DNA of 64,000 bases from Westiellopsis prolifica IICB1 (lineage in GTDB: Bacteria; Cyanobacteriota; Cyanobacteriia; Cyanobacteriales; Nostocaceae), in contig NZ_NAPS01000005.1 in the NCBI RefSeq assembly GCF_004323185.1, forward strand, positions 17,791 through 81,790, written 5' to 3'. The position numbers and the translations under genes are program-made. Below, one piece after another: positions 43,282 to 53,200 of the stretch (its first letter is position 1; the number at the start of each line of letters is the position of its first letter). The notes below the pieces were generated by a model. The model was not told the DNA's origin and did no database searches. It was given only the letters and a program-made list of their open reading frames with translations.

Positions 43282-45945
43282 TCAAAATTCCACGGATACT
43301 GTCCCCAGCACTGTTAAAGGTGCTGCGGGAAGAAGACTATAACCATCAACTTCGTAATACTTTACGTCAAATAGATTCTTGAAGTTAAGACCAAATCTGT
43401 AATTACTCCGACGATAAAAAATAGATGCATCAGTTCTCAGGTATGAGGGAACTGTGAATGTATTGGGTAAAGATACCTCCCGTTCTGCTGCATATACTAA
43501 TCCCAAACCAAAACCTAAACCTTGCAAATTACCCTTTTGAAATTCATAAGTAGTCCATAAACTAGCACTATGTTCAGGTACACCTGCTGTATGGTCGCCA
43601 ATAATATCCGGGTTGTTATCTTTGGTTATAACAGTGTCTATATAAGCGTAGGTAGCAATAATTTTCCAACCTGGTAATATTTCTCCAGCAATGTCTAGTT
43701 CAATACCACGGCTTCTTTGTTCTCCTGTCTGGACGCTGAAGTTAGGATCAACAGGATCTGCTGTCAGCACATTTTGTCGGGTAATCTGATAAAATGCCAA
43801 AGTTGCTGACAGACGTTCATCGAATAAATTTTGCTTCAACCCAAACTCAAACTGTTCGCCAATTACTGGTTTAAATTGTTCATTCGTCCGGCTTCTACTA
43901 AATATTTGGGGAACGAAAGAGTTAGTCCAATTGAAATAAAGGGATGTGGAGTTGCTCGGTTGGTAAACTATACCAACGCGCGGTGAGAATCGGCTGTCGG
44001 TTTGCTCATTAACTACTGTATTAGTTGGACGGTCTTTAAAGAAAGAATCAACCACATCAAAACGACCACCAGCCATAATTTTTAGATTAGGCGCAAGTTC
44101 CACCAAATCCTGTAAGTAAATACCTATATTATCTGCTCCTTGTTCACCAGCAAAACTCAGTGTGAATTCTCCTGGTCTAGCACCATAAACTGGGTTAAAA
44201 ATATTAATAGGAGCTAAAGGAGCTTCAAAAACATCATAGCCATATTTAGATCTGGCTAACTCCACTCCTACCAGAAAATTGTGACGCCAAGATCCTGTGT
44301 TAAATTTACCAGATAGTTCGCTTTGTGAAGTATAATTTTCACTCTTCTGCGGTCCTACAGAAGATGTACGATCAAGTGTACGACCATCTTCTTGTAATGA
44401 TGTAGAGTAGATTCTGGCGTTACCAACCTCCGTATTATTAATAGTTACATTCAACCCTTGTCTAAATTGCCAGTTATCGCTAAATTTGTGTTCAAAAACA
44501 CTAGTAAGCGAGTGAATACTGCCAGTAGTTGGATCGAGACCGGGCTCGCCAATAAACCTGTTAACTGGAAGTTGTAAAGATACCGGATCTAAAGGTAATC
44601 CTTTATCAAAAATATAACTGTAGTCGAGATATTCATATTCGGTAGTCAGTGTTGTTCGCGGGCTAAGCTGCAAAGTCAAAGCGGGTGCAAGGAAAAAGTT
44701 TTCGCTATTTACAAAATCACGATAGCTATTTGCATTGTCATAGGCAACATTCAGACGGTACAAAGCAGAGCGATCGCTTAACAATGGCCCAGTAGCGTCA
44801 ATACTTGAGCGATAAAAATCGAAACTTCCAGCAGTGAAGTTAGCCTGATAAAAAGGACTATCAAGAGGCTTTTTTGTCACAGTGTTGACTATTCCACTTA
44901 AGGTATAATTACCACCGCCGTAAAGTACTGATGATGGGCCTTTTAGAACCTCTACCCGTTCAATATTAGCTATATCACGCTGGGTTCCTTCTATAAAGCC
45001 GTTGCGTAGGCTTCCATACCCAGAAAACAAACCGCGAATGTTATAGCCTGATGCAGTTCCAAAGCCGAATACCCTTTGAATACCGCTCACGTTATCTGTG
45101 AATTCGTCTAAACGTGTGACTTGTCTATCCTCTAATACCTGCTGGGGAACAACTTGAATGGATTGGGGAATGTCGCGTAAAGATGCATCAATCTTTGTAG
45201 AACTGGGAGCATTTTGTACACTGTATTCACCTTCCTGTTCACCTGTTACCACCAGTTCAATGGGTTGTTCGTCCTGAGCAGATGGTTGTTCTGGTGGTGT
45301 TTCACTACTAGGCTTATCTTGCTGTGTTGGCGGATTTTCACTCTCAGGCTTAACCGTGTCTGGTGTTTGTGGTGGCTGCTGTTGAAGTGTAGAGGATGTA
45401 GCTGGTATAATACCGAAAACCAAACCTTCATTGCTGTCAAACAGTTCAACTTTTGGTATGCTTGCTTCACCTATGACTGTTACTCGGATAGTATTCGCAT
45501 CTAGGTTCGTTATCGTTACTTCTGTAATTCCGGTAGCTGGTTTTTCTTGGCGAAAGGAGTCGCCTGTTGCTAGCCGCAGTTGAGTGTTAGAAATATCTGC
45601 GATAAAGTTATTCCCCTCACTTTTGGTTGTAGTTTGCAGCTTGTCAGAAGCAGGAGTTTCTAAAATGATTTCTAAACCATTAGTTGTTGAAGAAAGGCGC
45701 ACCCCTGTTACTTGTATGACTTCACTCTGTTGTTGATCCTGTGCTAGCCAGTCTTTAACACTGGTGTAGGGGATCTGAATATCACTGAGTTGCAGAATCT
45801 TTGTGCTGGAAATACCCTCTTTAGTCAACTTTTCCTCTCCCTGTGCTTTTACAGGCTGAGTTCCTAGCAGACAAATAGCTCCTAAAATTCCTAAATAAAC
45901 CAACTTTCTTTGTTTCAAAATTTTCCTCCACACCACATTACACAC
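43282..45945 (-). CDS. TonB-dependent outer-membrane receptor with AMIN domain
   Basis: 887 aa. A signal peptide (about 1-34, ending PVKAQG), an AMIN domain (about 45-185), a proline/glutamate-rich linker, then the plug (from about 225, QNAPSSTKIDASLRDIPQSIQVVPQQVLEDR) and a 22-strand-type barrel ending in VSVEF. This is the usual cyanobacterial siderophore receptor (FhuA/IutA-like) with an AMIN domain binding the cell wall. A Fur box lies 185 nt upstream of its start. It is divergent from the lipopeptide NRPS, hence a natural candidate for uptake of its product. Confidence 0.9.
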   Translation of the reverse strand: MCNVVWRKILKQRKLVYLGILGAICLLGTQPVKAQGEEKLTKEGISSTKILQLSDIQIPYTSVKDWLAQDQQQSEVIQVTGVRLSSTTNGLEIILETPASDKLQTTTKSEGNNFIADISNTQLRLATGDSFRQEKPATGITEVTITNLDANTIRVTVIGEASIPKVELFDSNEGLVFGIIPATSSTLQQQPPQTPDTVKPESENPPTQQDKPSSETPPEQPSAQDEQPIELVVTGEQEGEYSVQNAPSSTKIDASLRDIPQSIQVVPQQVLEDRQVTRLDEFTDNVSGIQRVFGFGTASGYNIRGLFSGYGSLRNGFIEGTQRDIANIERVEVLKGPSSVLYGGGNYTLSGIVNTVTKKPLDSPFYQANFTAGSFDFYRSSIDATGPLLSDRSALYRLNVAYDNANSYRDFVNSENFFLAPALTLQLSPRTTLTTEYEYLDYSYIFDKGLPLDPVSLQLPVNRFIGEPGLDPTTGSIHSLTSVFEHKFSDNWQFRQGLNVTINNTEVGNARIYSTSLQEDGRTLDRTSSVGPQKSENYTSQSELSGKFNTGSWRHNFLVGVELARSKYGYDVFEAPLAPINIFNPVYGARPGEFTLSFAGEQGADNIGIYLQDLVELAPNLKIMAGGRFDVVDSFFKDRPTNTVVNEQTDSRFSPRVGIVYQPSNSTSLYFNWTNSFVPQIFSRSRTNEQFKPVIGEQFEFGLKQNLFDERLSATLAFYQITRQNVLTADPVDPNFSVQTGEQRSRGIELDIAGEILPGWKIIATYAYIDTVITKDNNPDIIGDHTAGVPEHSASLWTTYEFQKGNLQGLGFGLGLVYAAEREVSLPNTFTVPSYLRTDASIFYRRSNYRFGLNFKNLFDVKYYEVDGYSLLPAAPLTVLGTVSVEF

Positions 45946-46129
45946 TACAACAACAAAAAGGTATTACTTGCGTTTTCCACACAAATAACTCCAATTTCTG
46001 CTGATGCAGTATGGAAAAGCAGTAAACCAATCTAACTTTGCTGAGTTTAAAAACCCAGCTAAAGTTTGCTTGTCAAACTACTTAAGGTTTATTACACCAA
46101 AAAAATTTGTTGAAGTACTGCCGAAGAAG

Positions 46130-46148
46130 TATAACGATAATCATTATT
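46130..46148. promoter_or_regulatory. Fur box upstream of the TonB receptor
   Basis: TATAACGATAATCATTATT matches the 19-bp Fur consensus GATAATGATAATCATTATC at 16 of 19 positions, including the full GATAATCATTAT core. It lies about 185 nt upstream of the receptor start. Iron repression of the receptor, and maybe of the divergent NRPS, is expected. Confidence 0.7.
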
Positions 46149-46856
46149 ACAATACCAAGGTGGTAAAAAAAGTCAAGTTCCTCGATTTACATATGTCAGG
46201 GTTCAATAAGAGTAGGACGTAGGCTCATTTAATTTTCTCGGTTCTTCAAATAATAAGCTAATGAGCAAAAGTGCATTTATCTATAATCTTTGGATCATGC
46301 GTGAAGCAGCGATCCATGTCAAAAGACTGTCCGTCAAACTTGCCTATACTTCAAAGTAAAATAATTTTTAAATTTTTGATTTTATTGAAAAAATATATTA
46401 AATATTTACGAAATTTAAGAATAAGAATAATTAACTCAGGCTGATGTTTATTAATCGTCTGATTTACATAAATACATATAAGATATAGGTATAAAAATTA
46501 AGCAAGCAATAACAATAAATTATTATTGTTAACTTAAAAAAATAAAGTATGTAATGATATTGATTATTGCTGAGAAGTATTTTCGATTTCATTTTGAGAA
46601 GTTTATCCTCCAAAAATCATTGCAAGGCAAGTAATTATTTGTCATCAAGATAGTCAATTATACCATTGTTTGGCTTTTACCTAATTTTTTTACTATTTCT
46701 TGTCTTGAAATAAGGCAGGATCAAAGATTATTTGGTAAAAAATACCAAATCCCTCTTGTAAAATCTTCTTGATTTTGCTTTAAAAGTTTATTCAGGTTAA
46801 CTAAATAATTGATATTTATTGCAAACCGTAAAGCAAAATCTCAATGTATGCTGTTT

Positions 46857-46947
46857 AGGACTTACGCACACTCTACGAATTCTTGGCGTTCTTGGCCTCT
46901 TGGCGGTTCCATAAATTAAGGATTTGGGAAATTTTTGCGTAAGTCCT
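46857..46947. repeat. MITE-like element B
   Basis: 91 nt with the same AGGACTTACGCA / TGCGTAAGTCCT ends as 42353-42469 and no nested repeat. The interior (CTTGGCGTTCTTGGC) is shared. Confidence 0.85.
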
Positions 46948-47214
46948 GCTGTTGTCATAACTTCTCATTCTATATGATTGAATACGAAAATTTTCCAAGA
47001 ATAGCTAATGTTATATAGCCCAAGCAATGACTTACATTTTCTAGTGGAAATAAATATTATGATAATTACATGCAACAAGGTTTAAAAGTTTAATCATACA
47101 AACTATTAGATAAACTTTTTGAATGATTAAAAATGTCTTTTCTAGTGGATTAAAAGTACAACTGTGAATCCGAAGTAATTGATGACCTTGACCGCATAAT
47201 AAGAAGGTTTCCAC

Positions 47215-50200
47215 ATGGGCAAAAACTTTTTCGAGTTACCAGTTGAATTTTTCACTTTGGTTGAACTGCTTCAGTGGAGAACCAGTAAGCAACCCCAACA
47301 GCGAGCATATACTTTTCTTGTGGATGGGGAAGTGGAGGGTTCTTATTTAACCTATGGAGAATTAGATTGGCAAGCTCGACTTATTGCTACCTTACTTCAA
47401 AGCTGTGCAACTAGAGGAGACAGGGCATTATTGCTCTACCCACCAGGTTTAGAATTTATCACTGCATTTTTTGGATGTCTTTATGCCGGAGTAATAGCGG
47501 TTCCTGCTTATCCGCCACGCTCAAACCGTTCCATGCCCCGATTACAAGCTATCATTGCAGCTGCACAGGCAACTATTGTCTTAACAACTACAAACCTTTT
47601 GGCTGATATCAAGCGTCAGTTTATCCAGTTTCCAGAACTGGCAACTATGCAATGGCTAGCAACTGATCTGATTAGCAGTCAGGGAGAAGATAAATGGCAA
47701 CAAGAAGCTACTCTTACCAGTGATACCTTAGCGTTGCTGCAATATACTTCAGGTTCTACAGCAGCACCAAAGGGAGTAAAGGTCAGTCATGGCAATCTTT
47801 TGCATAATCAAAAGCTGATCCAACTAGCAATGGAGCATACCACAGAAACGGTTTTTGTCGGTTGGCTGCCCCTATTTCATGATATGGGGTTGGTTGGGAA
47901 TATGTTACAGCCCTTGTATTTGGGGATACCGTGTATTCTCATGTCTCCCGTAGCATTTCTGCAAAAACCCTGGCGCTGGCTACAAGCGATTTCCCGATAT
48001 AAAGCCACAACCAGTGGCGGCCCGAATTTTGCCTATGATTTGTGTGTTCGCAAAATTACCCCCGAACAACGAAGCAGCCTAGATTTGAGTAGTTGGGAAA
48101 TAGCTTTTAATGGAGCCGAACCGATTCGGAAAGAAACATTGGAGCAGTTTGCTATCACCTTTGCTGAGTGCGGATTTCGCCGCGAGGCTTTTTATCCTTG
48201 TTATGGGATGGCAGAAACGACTCTGATTGTCTCTGGTGGTTCCAAAGCGTCTGCACCATTACTAAAACCAGTACAATCAGCAGCATTGGCACAGAACCAG
48301 ATAGTAGCAGCCAGTAAAGACGAAACTGATGTACGGATGCTGGTAGGTTGTGGTCGTCCCTTACCTGATTTAAGGATTGTGATTGTTAATCCTGAAACAT
48401 TAATTCGTTGCCTAGGGAATGAAGTGGGTGAAATTTGGATTGCAGGAGCTAGTGTAGCAGGTGGGTACTGGCATCGGCCAGAACAAACACAATCCACATT
48501 TCAAGCCTACCTCAAAGATAGTGACGAAGGCCCATTTCTACGGACAGGGGATCTCGGATGTTTACAGGATGGAGAACTATTTATCACAGGTCGCCTGAAG
48601 GATTTAATCGTGATCCGAGGGCGTAATCATTATCCGCAAGACATTGAATGGACAGTAGCCCAGAGCCATCCAGCACTGCAAGCAGACAATGGAGCAGCGT
48701 TTTCTATTGATGTGAGCGGCGAAGAGAAGCTAGTTATCGCCCAAGAAGTACAGCGCAGTTATCTACGAAATTTAGAGACTGAGGAAGTAATGGGAGCTAT
48801 CCGTCAGGTAGTGGTCGAAGAACATGAAGTGCAAGTTTATGCGGTGTTACTTCTCAAACCAGGTAGTATTCCCAAAACTTCTAGCGGTAAGATTCAACGC
48901 CATGCTTGTCGAACTGGGTTTTTGACAAAAACCTTGGAGCCTTTTGCTAGTAGCATCCTAGAAAATGACTATCAAACAGATAGTAAAGTCGGCTTGAGTC
49001 GTGAAGACATTTTGGTATTGGAGCCATCACAGCGCCAATCACAACTAGAATCTTATCTTCAGGAACAAGTCGCCAAGGTTATGAAAGTATCCCAGAAGCA
49101 AGTAAATCCAAGACAACCTTTAGCTAGTCTAGGTGTTGATTCGTTAATGGCGATTGAACTTCAGCACACCATTGAAACTAATTTAGGTGTGGTTTTGCCA
49201 ATGGCTTGTTTTTTGGGAGATGCCACTATTGAACAACTAGGAATCAAGATAATCGCCCAGTTATCATCAAACTCGGTTAATAATCTACCATCCCTTAATC
49301 CTATCACCAATTATCCCCTGTCTCACGGACAACAGGCGTTGTACTTTTTACAGCAATTAGCACTCCTAACTCCTGTCTACAACATTGCTAGGGCTGTGCG
49401 TATTCGGTGTGAGTTAAATATTGGGGCGTTACATCAGGCATTTCAAATTTTAGTTGATCGCCATCCTTGCCTACGTACTACTTTTATTACCAATCAAGGG
49501 CAAACTGTACAGCGAGTCCATCAACAGTTACAAGTTGATTGGCAACAGGAAGATGCATTAGCATGGGATGAGCTATATTTGAGCGATCGCCTGATTCAAC
49601 TAGCCCATTCTCCCTTTGATTTACAACAAGGGCCGTTAATGAGGGTAGGTTTATTTATTCGCTCACCTCAAGAATATATTCTTTTGCTAGTAGTTCATCA
49701 TATTGTGGCAGACCTCTGGAGTTTGACTATATTAGTGGATGAGTTAGGCAGGTTGTATGAGGCACAAAAAAACGGTATACCTCTAACCCTTCCTCCCTTG
49801 AGCAAACAGTATGCTGACTACGTAAATGCTGAAGCACAAATGCTGGCAAGTCCAGAAGGTAAGCGACTTTGGGCTTACTGGCAAAAGCAATTAGCAGGGG
49901 AATTACCTATATTAAATCTACCCACCGACCGTCCGCGCCCATCTATGCAAAGTTACCGAGGGGCATCTTATACCTGTAAATTCAGTGTAGAACTCACACA
50001 GAAACTCAAAGACTTCAGCTGCGATCGCCAAGTCACCCTCTACATGACATTGCTTGCAGCTTTTCAATCGCTGCTTTACCGCTACACAGGACAAGAAGAT
50101 ATACTCGTCGGTTCTCCTACCAGTGGTAGAAATCGAGCTGCTTGGGGGGGAGTTGTGGGTTACTTAGTTAATCCCGTAGTTGTGAGAGCCAGTTTCGCCG

Positions 50201-53200
50201 ACAATCCTAGCTTTGAAACATTTTTACAACGAGTCCAGCAAACAGTTTTAGATGCTTTTGCTCATCAAGATTATCCCTTTTCCCTGATAGTAGAACAGCT
50301 AGTACCTGTTCGTGATTTGGGGCGATCGCCTTTATTTCAGGTAATGTTTGTCTTACAAAAAGCCCAAATCGCACAGCAAGCAGGATTGGCAGCCTTAGCA
50401 CTAGATGAATCTGGAATATGTATGGATCTAGGAGATTTACAGTTAGAAACTTGGAGACTCGAACAGCAAATAGCGCAGTTTGAGTTAACCCTAATGATGG
50501 CTGAAATTGATGGGGTTCTAACAGCTTCTTGGCAATATAACTCTGACCTGTTTGATAGTAATACTATTACCCGCATGGCAGGTCATTTTCAGACCTTACT
50601 GGAAAGTGCGATCGCTAACCCACTGCAACCCATCGCTAATTTACCACTTTTGACAGATGCAGAACAGCATCAAATACTATCCAAATTTAGCCAATCTCAA
50701 TTCAGAATCGAGCGATGTCTGCATGAATTGTTTGCAACCCAAGTAGAACTAACACCTGATGCTGTAGCAATTACCTTTGCTGATGAACAGCTGACTTATC
50801 AACAACTCAACGCACGGGCAAATCAACTCGCGCACTATCTCCAAAGCTTGGGTGTAGAGCCAGAAATTAAAGTCGGTTTGTGTGTCGAGCGTTCCTTAGA
50901 AATGATTGTCGGTATACTTGGTATTCTCAAAGCTGGGGGTGCTTATGTACCCTTAGATCCGAGTTATCCCCAAGAGCGTTTGGCATTCATTTTAGAAGAC
51001 GCAAACCTAAAGATACTGGTAACGCAGAAGCAGCTTCTCGATAAGCTTCCTACTTTTACAGGCTCCATCGTCTGCCTAGATCAAGTTAAACAAGAAAAAG
51101 AACACAACCCCATCAGCACAGTTACAGCCGATAACTTAGCTTATGTAATTTATACTTCCGGCTCCACTGGTCAGCCGAAAGGGGTTTTGGTGAATCACTC
51201 CCATGTTGTGCGGTTGTTTAGCTCAACTGACGAGTGGTTTAAATTCAGCAGTGACGATGTGTGGACGCTGTTTCATTCTTATGCTTTTGACTTTTCTGTG
51301 TGGGAAATGTGGGGGGCGCTGCTTTACGGCGGACGGATGGTAATCGTTCCCTACTGGATTAGTCGCTCTCCTGAAGCCTTTTATAATTTACTTTGTCAAG
51401 AGCAGGTAACAGTTCTTAATCAAACTCCTTCGGCTTTTCGTCAGTTGATGCGGATAGAACAACAAGGTTGTCAAACCACACAAAAACTTGCCTTGCGTCT
51501 AGTAATTTTTGGTGGGGAAGCTTTAGAAATCAAAACTTTAAAGCCTTGGTTTGATCGTCATGGCGATCACGAAGCGTCTTTGGAGGAGAATCGCTTACCG
51601 CAATTAATTAATATGTACGGCATTACAGAAACCACCGTACACGTTACCTATCATCCCCTTACCAAAGTCGATCTCGATCGCACAAACAGTATAATTGGTC
51701 GTCCAATTCCCGACTTACAAGTGTATATATTAGATCGACATCAGCAACTCGTACCCGTTGGAGTACCTGGAGAAATGTACGTTGGTGGTGCTGGTGTGAC
51801 ACGGGGTTATTTGAATCGTCCCGAACTGACTGCTGCAAGGTTTAGCAATTATGCCTTGGGAAATTACTCTCTCAGGCTTTATCAAACCGGAGACTTAGGA
51901 CGTTATTTACCGAATGGCGAACTTGAGTATTTAGGACGGATTGACGAACAAGTAAAAATTCGCGGCTTTCGGATTGAATTGGGAGAAATTGAGGCGATAT
52001 TGCACCAACATCCAGCTATTGAGGAAGCTGTGGTTTTGATGCGAGAAACTGAGTTTGTTGAGAACATTCAGCCGGAAGATACCGCTACTGTCACCGAACT
52101 GCGCCAATTCCTCAAAGGTAAACCTAGATCCGAACACCTTAGCGATCGCCAATTAATTGCTTATTGCGTCCCTTCTCAACAGCCTGCACCAACGATTACT
52201 GAATTACGCCGTTGGCTAAAAAATCAGCTACCTGAATACATGATACCTGCGGCTTTCGTCATGTTAGATAGTCTACCTTTAACGCCGAATGGGAAAGTAG
52301 ACAAACGAGCCTTACCGAACCCTGATCGCATCAGACCCGAACTAGATACAGCTTACGTTACTCCGACTAACTCAGCAGAAAAAGCATTAGCTCAAATCTG
52401 GACACAGGTATTGAGGATTGAACGAGTAGGTATCCACGATAACTTTTTTGAGTTAGGAGGAGATTCTATTCGCAGTATTCAGGTGTTAGCTAAATCTCAG
52501 GAAAGAGGCTTGAATTTTTCGCTACAACAACTTTTTCAACATCAAACGATTTATGAATTGGCGCAAGAAGTCAACATTGCAGAACCGAGTTATTTATGGA
52601 AGCAGAAAACAGAAAGATTCAGTTTGATTGCTGCAAGCGATCGCCAAAAATTACCATTAGATATAGAAGATGCCTATCCTTTAGCGAGAATCCAGGCGGG
52701 AGTTATTTTTCATTCTCAATACAGCCCTGATTCGCCAATGTATCATGATATATTCTTCTACCAGTTGCGAGTTCGTTTTGATGTCGAATGTTTACAACAA
52801 GCAATTCAGCAATTAGTAAATCGTCACCCAATTTTACGGACTTCGTTTGATTTAATCAACTTTAGCGAACCATTGCAACTAGTCCATGAGCAAGTAAGTG
52901 TACCGCTACAGGTAGAAGATTTACGCTTTCTATCGCCAACTCAGCAAAAACAAGCAATTGACACTTGGATAGAAACTGAGAAACAGCGAAATTTTGATTG
53001 GACTTGTCCACCAATGATTCGCTTCTTCGTTCATCGCCTCACTGACGAGTCTTTTTATCTCGTCTTGAGTTTCCACGACTGCATTTTAGATGGATGGAGT
53101 ACTGCTTCATTACTAACTGAATTACTACATCGTTATTGGGCTTTACTTCATAACCAGACATATCCTCTTGATTTGTCACCGACAATTACATACCGAGATT

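Larger units (their letters stand above)
45946..47214. other. Divergent promoter region of receptor and NRPS
   Basis: About 1.27 kb, AT-rich, with no gene I can support. It contains the Fur box (46130-46148), a MITE-like element (46857-46947) and presumably both promoters. The NRPS ATG is preceded by AGAAGG. Confidence 0.6.

Noticed and set aside
46004-46222. Forward 72-aa frame
   Set aside because: It reads through the Fur box in the receptor promoter region and has no protein-like features.
47040-47085. Possible second Fur box upstream of the NRPS
   Set aside because: Only about 12 of 19 positions match; not distinguishable from AT-rich background.
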